Source: a virus. Taken from it: DNA of 39,396 nucleotides. Both the position numbers and the translations under genes were made by a program. Where the stretch lies: positions 1 to 39,396 of IMG/VR virus record IMGVR_UViG_3300025818_000050. One strand, 5' to 3'. The notes beneath the pieces are model-generated. The model was not told the origin of the DNA. It made no database searches and was given only the letters and a program-made list of their open reading frames with translations. Of the stretch, positions 1 to 8,400 are shown in pieces (the first letter of the stretch is position 1; each line of letters begins with the position of its first letter).

Positions 1-110
1 CCTGTTAGATCGTGTGCGACATTTCTACCTGCCTTTTTATTAACAAGTTTCATTAAATCTTGCATAGCCACTCGTCCGGGCTTAGTGTCTGTTTTTGCTT
101 TCGCAGCCAT
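1..110 (-). CDS. Probable RecA/UvsX-like recombinase, N-terminal fragment
   Basis: The first 36 codons of a gene that runs off the left edge, starting with ATG at 108-110. A GGAGA ribosome binding site lies six to seven bases upstream. The start overlaps the end of the methylase gene by 29 bases. The visible residues include a basic, Lys-rich start, then QDLMKLVNKKAG and NVAHDLTG. This resembles the start of RecA/UvsX-type recombinases of T4-like phages, where a short helix precedes a 'VAxDL' segment and the ATPase core. The Walker motifs would lie outside the window, so the function is inferred from this short stretch and from the neighbouring gp32-like and polymerase genes. It could be another replication protein. 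Confidence 0.45.
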   Translation of the reverse strand, partial: MAAKAKTDTKPGRVAMQDLMKLVNKKAGRNVAHDLT

Positions 111-996
111 TCTTTTCTCCTATCATTAGAATTTCCCTAGCCTTTTTGGCGCTATGGCTTCCATCGGCGTTCTTCTTCCTGCGACCTGCCGTGTAAGTAA
201 CGTCGAAATAGACGATCTTGTTGTTGCCGCAACGAGACTCAAAGAAGTTATCTCCCACATCTCTATTAGACATCATAACGTATGCTCCCTTGGCTGTCAA
301 ATCATTTAAGAACGTAATTACGGCTTCTTGTAAATGATCATCAAAATCAACACCATACTGAGTGAAGGAGCCTCGGTATGGGGGATCTAAGAACACATAT
401 GCGTTATCTTTAATGGCGCTCATGGTGTCTCTGAAATCTCCCGTCATTAACTTGCATCTTTTGAGGGCTTTTGACCACTCCAAAACATTGTCTTTGTCGT
501 ATACACTATCTTTTTGGTTTAATAGCCCGCAAGGTGTACCAAACCTGTTGTTGGTGTTTTGGTTAATTTGCCAGATGCCGTTAAAGCCTGTTTTCATTAG
601 GAAATACAATGTTGCGGCTTCTTGTGTTTTGCTCCAACCTTCATAATCATAAGCGTGCTGTCTTCGGAGTTCATAATAAAAAGACTTCCTGTTTTCTTTG
701 TTTAAAGGAAGGTATGCCTCCGATAGTCCGTCTAAGTGTTCTGTAAATTTATTTACATCCTTCTTGATGGCGGCGTATATGGCCATAATGCTTTCGTTTG
801 AGTCATTGAGAACAAATGATGCATTTGGGTTCTTTTCATAAGCCCATATAAACATAGCACCAGCACCTAAGAACGGCTCTACATATTGTTCGAACTCATC
901 TGGTAGTGTGTTTTGTTCTGTGTATTTTTTAATAAGCCGGGTCTTGCCCCCGGCCCACATAAATAAAGGCTTCATATGTCGCAGTGGTGTTTTCAT
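82..996 (-). CDS. dam: DNA adenine N6-methyltransferase (Dam/D12 class)
   Basis: A 304-residue S-adenosylmethionine-dependent DNA adenine methylase of the D12/Dam class. The order is that of the alpha group: the FMWAGGK motif near residues 12-18, the cofactor-binding PFLGAGAMF (41-49), a variable target-recognition region (about 75-185) and the catalytic DPPY (204-207). Family knowledge says such phage enzymes methylate adenine in a short site, often GATC, and protect phage DNA from host restriction or mark replication. The target here cannot be read from sequence. The ATG at 996 has only a weak AGGG upstream. A second ATG at codon 8 has none. An intrinsic terminator lies immediately upstream, so it is probably expressed by read-through or from its own unseen promoter. 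Length is usual for the family. Confidence 0.93.
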   Translation of the reverse strand: MKTPLRHMKPLFMWAGGKTRLIKKYTEQNTLPDEFEQYVEPFLGAGAMFIWAYEKNPNASFVLNDSNESIMAIYAAIKKDVNKFTEHLDGLSEAYLPLNKENRKSFYYELRRQHAYDYEGWSKTQEAATLYFLMKTGFNGIWQINQNTNNRFGTPCGLLNQKDSVYDKDNVLEWSKALKRCKLMTGDFRDTMSAIKDNAYVFLDPPYRGSFTQYGVDFDDHLQEAVITFLNDLTAKGAYVMMSNRDVGDNFFESRCGNNKIVYFDVTYTAGRRKKNADGSHSAKKAREILMIGEKNGCESKNRH

Positions 997-1004
997 TATG
1001 CCCT

Positions 1005-1039
1005 AAAAAATGCGGCAGACTTTACACCGGTCTGCCAGC
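1005..1039 (-). terminator. Intrinsic terminator after the Thr-rich membrane protein gene
   Basis: On the minus strand GGCAGAC pairs with GTCTGCC around a nine-base loop. Two more G-C pairs extend the stem across a one-base bulge, and A then six T follow. It lies between the small membrane protein gene and the methylase, separating gp32-side transcription from the methylase/recombinase genes. Confidence 0.8.
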
Positions 1040-1047
1040 GGCTTTTA

Positions 1048-1314
1048 CTACTCTGTAGTTGTCTCACTCTCTGTTGTGCCGGCGGTCTCTCCCTCAGCAC
1101 TAGTGGTTTCTGTCTCCGTTGTAGTGGTAGCAGAAACCTCCACAGATTCGGTGGTGGTCGTGGTTGTTGCTTCTGTAGCAGTCTCGGTGGTATCCGTAGA
1201 TACTGCTGCTGGATCAACTTCACAGGTGCCGTATGCGGTCGCAATGACGAGAGCGCCTCCGACAAATGTTACCCTGACCTTCCATGAAGACCATTGTGAT
1301 TTCAACCAATCCAT
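1048..1314 (-). CDS. Small single-pass membrane protein with Thr/Glu-rich tail
   Basis: An 88-residue protein of unknown function. Residues 1-13 are short, aromatic and basic (several Trp). Residues 14-29 form one hydrophobic segment (VTFVGGALVIATAYGT). A Cys follows at 31. The rest (about 34-88) is almost entirely Thr, Glu, Ser, Ala and Val. The predicted product is a membrane-anchored protein with a disordered acidic tail. No proper lipobox precedes the Cys. The ATG at 1314 has GGAG eight bases upstream. A hairpin lies upstream and a strong terminator just after its stop, so it ends the gp32-side transcript. The low-complexity DNA gives long open frames on the other strand, which I regard as shadows. 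Confidence 0.7.
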   Translation of the reverse strand: MDWLKSQWSSWKVRVTFVGGALVIATAYGTCEVDPAAVSTDTTETATEATTTTTTESVEVSATTTTETETTSAEGETAGTTESETTTE

Positions 1315-1344
1315 AGTATTACTCCTTTTTGATTAGTAAAATTA

Positions 1345-1368
1345 AGCAGAGTATTAACCCGCTCTGCT
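1345..1368 (-). other. Hairpin (weak terminator-like) downstream of the gp32-like gene
   Basis: A seven-base perfect stem (AGCAGAG / CTCTGCT) with a ten-base loop in the gap between the gp32-like gene and the membrane protein gene. It is followed by TTAATTTT rather than a clean T run, so it would terminate weakly, stabilise the mRNA 3' end or act as a processing site. Confidence 0.5.
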
Positions 1369-1391
1369 ATCGGTATCTCAAACTAAATGGC

Positions 1392-2159
1392 TTACTTTCC
1401 GTTCATCAGTTCGTCGAAGGCTTTATCTACGTCACTAGTGGCATTTCCATATGCTACAGTTTCGCGAGAACGGGATTCGGCACTTTGGGTGCCTGAAAGT
1501 TGCTCATCGAGAATACTGTCGATCTCTTGTGGAGTGTGGCGCTCAAAGAGAGATCCGAAGTCAGGCATACGATCGAGGAGGGCAGGGATCGCTTCCGTAT
1601 CTTCGAGCAATGGGGACGTGTTTCGCCTCATCTTCATGTTAGTTTGAGGGTATGCGCCCGGTGTGGTGGGCTTAGTGTAAGTCAGCGTGATGTCAGTACC
1701 CTCACTGGCATCTGTGATGTCCCCATATTCGGGGTCGAGGATATATCCAAGAAGCAACTCGTAAGCCTTCTTGCCGTATCCATAAATCTTTACTCCCTCT
1801 TCCTCTCGTCCACGAACGAGTACTGGTGAGAAGTAACGTGCTCGGACAAACAGAGACTTCGCAAGTTGCTTGCTAGCGTCGTCGTTGTTCTCCGTCGCGT
1901 CCTTCCAGACCGAAGAGGCAAACTCGCAAATTGGGCAGTTCTCGCCAAAGTTGCGCTTGGGACAAAGAATGCCGCCCTTGTGCTCGCCCACGTTATAGTG
2001 GAAGAACATCTCCTTAAGCGGATCTCCATCTGAAGTCGGTACAATGCGGATGTCGGTGTCTCCCTCATCGGGCTTAAACCACACCGAATCGCCCTTGTCG
2101 GCTCCCTCACCACGAAGTGTGGCAAGTTTCTTTCTCATTAGTTCCATATTGATTGACAT
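1392..2159 (-). CDS. 32: gp32-like single-stranded DNA-binding protein
   Basis: A 255-residue T4 gp32-type protein that coats single-stranded DNA during replication and recombination. The start MSINMELMRKKLATLR resembles the basic N-terminal cooperativity arm. Next comes a zinc-binding ribbon with H54 or H60, C66, C75 and C78, spaced like the His-Cys-Cys-Cys site of T4 gp32. A basic and aromatic OB-fold-like core follows, with ARYFSPVLVRGREEEGVKIYGYGK near 107-130. A short acidic tail (DVDKAFDEL) ends the protein, as expected for partner binding. T4 gp32 is about 300 residues, so this is slightly compact. GGAG precedes the ATG. It sits with polymerase and probable recombinase genes, the expected partners. 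A hairpin in its leader could be regulatory. Confidence 0.88.
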   Translation of the reverse strand: MSINMELMRKKLATLRGEGADKGDSVWFKPDEGDTDIRIVPTSDGDPLKEMFFHYNVGEHKGGILCPKRNFGENCPICEFASSVWKDATENNDDASKQLAKSLFVRARYFSPVLVRGREEEGVKIYGYGKKAYELLLGYILDPEYGDITDASEGTDITLTYTKPTTPGAYPQTNMKMRRNTSPLLEDTEAIPALLDRMPDFGSLFERHTPQEIDSILDEQLSGTQSAESRSRETVAYGNATSDVDKAFDELMNGK

Positions 2160-2185
2160 TACTTTTTTCTCCTATTGTTTAAAGT

Positions 2186-2206
2186 ATGCAGTGCGTTCCA
2201 CAGCAT
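2186..2206 (-). promoter_or_regulatory. Leader hairpin upstream of the gp32-like gene
   Basis: An inverted repeat in the 55-base gap before the gp32-like start codon. ATGC and GTG pair with CAC and GCAT around one mismatch, with a five-base loop. It ends about 26 bases upstream of the ATG. T4 gene 32 mRNA is known to carry a leader pseudoknot used for autogenous translational control, so a comparable role is possible here. The stem is short, and this is only a suggestion. Confidence 0.3.
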
Positions 2207-2214
2207 CTAATGTA

Positions 2215-3081
2215 TCACTCTTGTTCTAGCCTGTCAAGAGTATTTTGTTGATTTTGTATTGCGTTAGTATGGGCAACGCAGAACCCAAAGTCTGGTAAGT
2301 GTGTCTCGTAGATTGCATACGAAATCTTGCGGTAAGCATTCCGAGGCTTAGTTTTCAAAATGTCTACCAACTTCTTATGCAATCCTTTTTCCTTTTCTAA
2401 TCTTTCTTCATTTATACACATATAATAACATAATTCTCTCTCCGCGTCAAGGTCAAAAAGCCATTTTTCTTCAAGTTTCTTCATACTCAAAATTGAAACA
2501 GATCGTATCTTGTTGATTTCCTGTGGTCTTGAAACATTGCCGACATGAGGCTCTGTGTGCTCAAAGTAGTTGAGATAATGCACGCTTGAGAAGATCGTCT
2601 CGTTTAGCATATCATAGTAGTTTTTAAGGTTTATATTTTCAAGGACTCTCTCGATCATTTCGTTTGAAATTATAGTGAGAGAGCGAAACAAGCCGGAACG
2701 TGCGTATTCTTGCAGAATGCCGTATGTGGCGTTTTCTACAAGCCTTGGAACACCCGTTAACAACTCAATATCAGGCTTGATGTAAAATACATCCAACTCC
2801 TTATCTTTTATTTGTTCAAGGATGCCGAGAGAGTAGATAGAACTCATAGATGAACCTACGACAAAGACTTGAACCCGATCTTTTATTTTCTTGAAAAAAG
2901 TTTTTAAGTTCGGGACGTTGTTTTCGTATTCTTCTGGTGTTCCGTAAGTCTCTAGCTTGTATTCGTTCTTTTCTGTGCCTTCTAGGCTGCTGCCCAACTT
3001 ATACGTATCGTATTGAGGCAGAGAGTCAAACCTACTAGCAATAGCAGACCCAGCGTTACCGATCCCAACTATTGAAATCAT
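2215..3081 (-). CDS. Divergent tubulin/FtsZ-like protein (degenerate GTP loop)
   Basis: A 288-residue protein that I read as a remote FtsZ/tubulin relative. The start ISIVGIGNAGSAIASRF parallels the FtsZ T1 segment (IKVIGVGGGGGNAV). Residues 70-95 (VQVFVVGSSMSS then a helix) sit where FtsZ has VFIxxGMGGGTGTG. DVFYIKPDIELLTGVPRL (97-114) parallels the VxVVTKPFxFEGxxR segment. LFRSLTIISNEMIERVL then INLKNYYDMLNETIF (131-164) parallels the helix and strand reading 'VDSLITIPNDKLL...ISLLDAFGAANDVL'. The signature glycines are replaced by Ser/Met/Ile, so ordinary GTP hydrolysis is doubtful. The alternative is an NAD-type Rossmann protein, because GIGNAG also fits GxGxxG. Its ATG overlaps the polymerase stop (ATGA), implying coupled translation. 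Confidence 0.5.
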   Translation of the reverse strand: MISIVGIGNAGSAIASRFDSLPQYDTYKLGSSLEGTEKNEYKLETYGTPEEYENNVPNLKTFFKKIKDRVQVFVVGSSMSSIYSLGILEQIKDKELDVFYIKPDIELLTGVPRLVENATYGILQEYARSGLFRSLTIISNEMIERVLENINLKNYYDMLNETIFSSVHYLNYFEHTEPHVGNVSRPQEINKIRSVSILSMKKLEEKWLFDLDAERELCYYMCINEERLEKEKGLHKKLVDILKTKPRNAYRKISYAIYETHLPDFGFCVAHTNAIQNQQNTLDRLEQE

Positions 3082-4262
3082 ACGTTCAGATCCTCTAACT
3101 CGTAGTAGTTCTTTCCAGCCTTTAAATTAACCATAAACTTGTCGAGTTTGTTTTGAGCAAATACTTCCTTGATCTCTGGTATCATTTCTCTGTCTTCGTC
3201 TGATAAGTCGATGACCAACTCGTCATGAACGATATGAGATATGAAACTCTTCTTACCACTAAGAAGTTTATCTATTGTTACTGCTCTTTCCAAGACTATA
3301 TCAGATGTCGTGCTTTGAATTAAATAATTTAGTGCTTTTCTCTGCTCTACTTTTATCTCCCTACCGAGGGGCGTCTTGACGGCTTCTCCATCATAATACT
3401 TTTTAAGGACGCCATCCTTATCATACACACCCGTCTTGATATCAATGGAGATCGGATCATAAAGCCAAGCGAAGAACCTTGTTTTTGCTTCTTCTCTGCT
3501 GGTTCCTGCTTCAAATAGATGATGACAGTTCCAGTCATGAACATCAAGTTGTGGCTGGGTTTCACCAGACAAAGCCAACAGCGTTCTAACTTCTGCTCCG
3601 TTGTAGTCTAAGGACAAAAACCAGTCGTTGTGGGGATGGACGATCTTTCGGAGGTCTTTCTTCATCGTCAATATTGGGAAAGAGTCCTTGTTGGTCGTCA
3701 AGCGTCCCGTGACTGTGCCGTAGATGTTGTAGTCTATGTAACTGCCGACACTTAAAATTCTCTGCAACTCGTTTCTGTTCATTGTCCGCGTAAACAGCGA
3801 CTTGCTGTTAGATATATCAATATTCAGCTTCTGGTGCCTAAGTTTTTGTGTGAGTTTTGCTATATCGCACATAAACTCATAGTTTTCTGGCTTTTCGTAT
3901 GTTTCAAACACGTGTTGAGTGATCTTGTTTTTGATCTCGCAAAACTGGATCAGCGAGTCTTGCGGAATAAGGTCAAAAATGCAGTGCTCGTTGAAGTCGA
4001 TCTTGGCGATCTGAAATGACTTGTAAAATGCCGACATCTTGCGTCTGGAGCCTTCATATTCCTTTTGCAGATGTTCTGGGCATACTTCTCCGAGCGACTG
4101 GCCGTTGCAAATAAGCCAAGCGTAGTCGATGTTGTCGTCAGAAATAAAGCCGCCGGGGCGCCAAGTGCGATCAAGCCCGTCTGGGATATCTTGGAAGTAT
4201 AGCCTTCCGTCTTTATATACTCCGACACATTCTGTTTTGTCATCAAGTGTTTGAAAGTACAT
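3078..4262 (-). CDS. Family A DNA polymerase, polymerase domain only
   Basis: A 394-residue DNA polymerase I-type catalytic domain. GTVTGRLT (182-189) marks the primer-grip region. Motif A is SLDYNGAEVR with catalytic D219. Motif B keeps R256, K260, F264 and Y268 in the RxxxKxxxFxxxY spacing, although the usual Gly after Tyr is Asp. The LIQSTTSDI helix is at 314-322, and motif C is VHDE with D347. The first 110 or so residues match neither a 5' nuclease nor a 3'-5' proofreading exonuclease and contain no DxE pair. The protein is much shorter than complete phage family A polymerases (usually 550-900 residues), yet all catalytic residues are intact. Proofreading would need a separate protein. 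It starts 20 bases inside the preceding structural gene, with GAGAGGG upstream. Confidence 0.9.
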   Translation of the reverse strand: MYFQTLDDKTECVGVYKDGRLYFQDIPDGLDRTWRPGGFISDDNIDYAWLICNGQSLGEVCPEHLQKEYEGSRRKMSAFYKSFQIAKIDFNEHCIFDLIPQDSLIQFCEIKNKITQHVFETYEKPENYEFMCDIAKLTQKLRHQKLNIDISNSKSLFTRTMNRNELQRILSVGSYIDYNIYGTVTGRLTTNKDSFPILTMKKDLRKIVHPHNDWFLSLDYNGAEVRTLLALSGETQPQLDVHDWNCHHLFEAGTSREEAKTRFFAWLYDPISIDIKTGVYDKDGVLKKYYDGEAVKTPLGREIKVEQRKALNYLIQSTTSDIVLERAVTIDKLLSGKKSFISHIVHDELVIDLSDEDREMIPEIKEVFAQNKLDKFMVNLKAGKNYYELEDLNV

Positions 4263-5469
4263 TTACCCTCTCTTGTTCTGATACTTTAACACGATAGATC
4301 AAGTCTGTCAAGGAACCGCTGTTATTGTACGTCTCGGCTATCAGTTTTTCAAAAACGGCGATCACTTTGCTTTCGGGGGCGTTATTGAACATCTGGCTAC
4401 AGTCCCTTTGCAGATTTTCTTTTTGCATTTCGTTGAGATTGACTTCTTTTTCTTCCATAAGCCTAATCTTCATATATAATTTCAAAAAGTCTGCTTTGCT
4501 GAAAGTTTCCATAAGCGTTTCCATGGTGTAATTTACAGGAGTTACGATTCTTGATATTACGTTTCCATTTTGGCAGTATTCTTTTTCCACATATTCGTTT
4601 TTTATTTCATTATACATTGCAAGAAATAAATTAGCAAAATTTTCATAAAATGTAATGTGCGCCGGCATATAATTAAACGCCAAAACAACATCAGTACTTA
4701 ATCTACCATATCTTCTAGCGTATTGAATCATCTCCGGTGACCCAAGATCGGCTACAAGGCGCCAGGGATTGTTGGCGTCCACCAAAAAACCATAACTCCT
4801 ACAAGCATTTAGGTAAAACTCCCAGTTTGGGCTGTTTTTGAATTTTTCAATCTTTTGCTCATCGTTACTATAGTCCAAAGATGCAATATTTATTACCAAA
4901 CCTGTGGCTTCCATCGTGCATCGGCGGCTTTTTATGAAGGCTGGGTATGAAATAGGTCCGATATTCATCACATCTTCTAATATTGCCTCAAAATGAGTTA
5001 TAAATTCTTGAAAATTTTTAAAATTGAGTTCTCGATCCGTGAAAATATCAATTATAAAATTTTTGATACTTCTAAAATAATCACTGTACTGTTTTCTTGG
5101 GCTTTCGTATGCTTTATTGGCTTCCAAAGTAGTCAAATACTGGTCATTTGCTGAAATCTGTCCCGACATAACTTTGTTTCTAAATTGTGCATTTAAATCG
5201 TTAAATGCATCTGCAACAAAATCCATTGCTTGGAAGCCATTCGCATCTGCTTTGTTTGTAACTGCTAGATTCTTAAGCGAGGTTGCATTTAAATTTATTT
5301 CAATCGGCGTATAGTTTCGACTGACGCGACCATAGAGGTATTTTTCGGCAAACAAAAAGTTTATTAAATTAGTGTACTCGGCACTGACCATATCACTTTC
5401 ATAAATCAATCTTTTATCAAAAAGTTCTATGGTGCTTTCGTTATTGCTTCTTTTATAAAAAGTAGACAT
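4243..5469 (-). CDS. Unrecognised protein, probably virion structural or baseplate
   Basis: A 408-residue soluble protein with no signal or membrane segment. It is rich in aromatic residues and Asn, mixed alpha/beta, and the central part (about 165-255) looks strongly structured: ATGLVINIASLDYSND, then NWEFYLNACRSYGFLVD and NNPWRLVADLGSPEM. I do not recognise a domain. Position argues for a tail or baseplate component, since it directly follows the large hub-like gene with an 11-base gap, and the polymerase gene starts inside its 3' end. The DNA is visibly richer in A and T than the capsid and sheath genes. A replication role is less likely but cannot be excluded. Confidence 0.75.
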   Translation of the reverse strand: MSTFYKRSNNESTIELFDKRLIYESDMVSAEYTNLINFLFAEKYLYGRVSRNYTPIEINLNATSLKNLAVTNKADANGFQAMDFVADAFNDLNAQFRNKVMSGQISANDQYLTTLEANKAYESPRKQYSDYFRSIKNFIIDIFTDRELNFKNFQEFITHFEAILEDVMNIGPISYPAFIKSRRCTMEATGLVINIASLDYSNDEQKIEKFKNSPNWEFYLNACRSYGFLVDANNPWRLVADLGSPEMIQYARRYGRLSTDVVLAFNYMPAHITFYENFANLFLAMYNEIKNEYVEKEYCQNGNVISRIVTPVNYTMETLMETFSKADFLKLYMKIRLMEEKEVNLNEMQKENLQRDCSQMFNNAPESKVIAVFEKLIAETYNNSGSLTDLIYRVKVSEQERVNVLSNT

Positions 5470-5480
5470 TATTTAATTCC

Positions 5481-8400
5481 TTATGTTTGCTGTTGTCCGA
5501 CCTGATCTATTTGAGCGCGCGCTTCTAGCACTAATTTGCACACAGAGTTAGTTTGCTCAGTGGCGCCACATTTTCGCATTGAGGACTGACTTGTTTGATC
5601 TTCTAGCTTTTCGCCATCCGGCGGACGTGGAGACTTCATAATACCATTTAGCCAAATGCACTGTAGTTGTGTTGTTCTTTCGCCTTCGGCTATTCTATGA
5701 GACGCTTTGGTTACCATGTAATAGCCGCCTACACCATAACGAGTAATCTCAAACCTATCAATCGATTGATTTTTATCATAGTCGTCGTGCTTGGTTTCGT
5801 ATTCTCCAGTGCCCAGATCTGGTGCAAAGCCTCTAGGATCGACAAATATGATCGTGCCTGGATAAACACTTGGATACAAGAACATATCGATGTTAGCATT
5901 ATAAATCTCTCTCAACTGCATTAGTCCATCATACCCTTCTTGTTCATATCTCATTTCTTTCAACATTGGTGTGGATGTTTTCTCTAATTTGATGTTTTTT
6001 ACAATTCCTGATGATTGCCCAAGAACATAGTGGTTAATACCAGCCACTTGATCATCGCCTCTATCGGCAGTCATGGTGTTAGTTGGCGAACTTCTACCAG
6101 CATAATAAACCATCCAATTTTTTTGTTTTGCATGCCCACCGTTTCCGGAAAGTGCGAAGGCACGATCTCCCTGAACGTTTAAAATGGAATCGTGCGTAGA
6201 GTCTGGATCTCGCACATTGCTCCTAGCCGAAGAACACCACATATCAATGACTTTGTCTGCTGGTGCGTTTTCATTTTGCTTTTTGATAAGTTCAGATATT
6301 TCGTCATTATCAGATTTAGGATCTCCGTATGATACCACTGTTGTGCTGTGGAACTGGACTGGTTGTGTTGTTTTTACGCCGCCGCATGTTTTGTCGTTTA
6401 AAAAGACCGAGACGTAATTTTTAATGAATGCGTCTATAAAACTAGCCAAGTTATAACTTCTTCTATCTTTGGTGAGCATCTTATCAGCCATCCACTCGGA
6501 AAAGTATTTTACAGATATCGGAATCTCGCCTATAGAAACGTGTGTGTATTCGTTGTTGTTAGCAGGATTTCTAATTTCTATTGGACCAAGCAAGACTCTC
6601 AATTTTTTAAAGTTCTCAATTGCTCTTTTTAAGTTTTCTTTTTCTAACTTTATTATTCTTTCATCTGATTCTTTTTTATATTCTTCCCCAAGTTTGTTTA
6701 ATACCTGCTCATACGCCGGAAAAGAAGAATCTATACCTTCCAATATTATATCTATTAAATCATATAAAAAGAACATTGTGACTTGTCTGTGTGTTGCCGA
6801 ACTGATTGCCTTGTTGGCTGTAGATGAGATGTCTGAGTCTTGGTCTAGTTGTTTTTCAATATCATCTATTTTTCTTTTTATATCTTGTTGTGCTTCGGGT
6901 CTTGTTTCTGTTCCTAATTTATTTTGTAGTGCTGCTAATTCGTTTCTAACCGACTCTTCATTTAAAATAACATTTTCTGAATTATAAAAGGGAGGCATAT
7001 AAGCATTGGACATTGCTGTGTTTAGTTCCTCGTAAGGAATATTGTAGTAATAAACTTTATCTGCTTTGAAGAGTTTTGTAAGCAAAATCTTCATATTATC
7101 AGTTTTTAGTTTTCTAATTGCGTTTGCATCTTCTTGCTCTTCGGATGGTTTTTGATTTGCCTCTTTTCTACGTGCCGACTTTATCTTTTTCTCAATTTTG
7201 TTTTTAAAAATATCTCTAGTGATTTTATTATCGTCGGAGAATATATCGAAATATGATGCGTCAAAATAATCTTGGATGTATGCCTGATAGTCTATGTTTA
7301 AAAGCACTCTACCATCGTCTTCAAAACTAAACTCATGAATGGTCGGAATCAAATCATATGAAGAATAACACGCTGAAACTGCTTTTTGATATTTTGTTCT
7401 TTCGGTTTCCGAAAGTTTTCTTGATATATTCAGATTATCGGGAATTGCATAGCCAACGACTGCTTTAAGTCTAAAATTAACATCATAAGAGCCATCATAA
7501 GAAACATCAGCAGAATCTGTAAAACACTCAGCCGGATCGTTTTCTTTTTTATCTTTTGTTGTACCTGTCCTCAACGCCAAGTCGGCATATTTGAAAGTCC
7601 CTCCAGGGGTACGTCGATCTTTTAAAATTTCAGAGAAGGTTGTCGCATGTATAGATAACCTTGCTGATATCATTCTCTTTGCCGCAAATGGATCGCTACC
7701 TTCAAGCGTCCACTCAAAACTCTTTAAACCAATACCGTAGCCACGAGCGTTTTTGTTCATAAATGCTTTTTTAATTTCGTCTTGTGTGGTGGTGCCGGGA
7801 AATGTTATTTCTATTTCGTCTTGTGTTTTTCCTTCTTCATCCATTATCACTTTGTAAAGCCTGACTGTTGGCTGCAAACTTGATAATATATAACCCGGAA
7901 TATCAAACATGCCCGAAACTGACGTTGGCTGCGTTAAACGATTCATAAACGCATAAGGATCTCCGCCGCACATTATGGAGCAGTTCTTTTTATTGTCTCC
8001 AACATATGGAAGTATGGTTCTTTTGGGAAAAGTGGAAGAGTTTCTTATTTCTATTAAACTGTATACATTCTTTTGGATATAGCACTGTTCTCTAAATGAA
8101 AGATTTAGATAATTTTCGTTTGGGGCAAGGGCTGCTGCGATGGCTGCGGCTGCTTGTTCTGCTGCTTCTGCTGACCGGCGAGCGCGGGCATCTGCCGTGG
8201 CTCTTACTCCTGCTAAACCAGCCCTAACTAATCCACCGAAGGCTGGTCCAAAGATCGCACCTGCGGCGGCGGAAGCGACACGGGTTACTAATCCTATGTT
8301 TTCTTGGGTCCCTACTTTCTTGTCTGCCTCCTCTTGTATTTTTGCTTGTATTGTATGATATTCAAGAATAGCCTTCTGTGCAGCGCCATTGGCTTCTTCT

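Noticed and set aside
976-1336. Plus-strand open frames opposite the Thr-rich membrane protein gene
   Set aside because: They arise from repetitive ACN/GAN codons on the minus strand, have low-complexity products and no ribosome binding site.
2215-3081. Reading the tubulin-like gene as an NAD-dependent dehydrogenase because of GIGNAG
   Set aside because: Only the first motif fits, and no catalytic or substrate-domain pattern follows, while several successive segments fit FtsZ. It is kept as the main alternative rather than the call.
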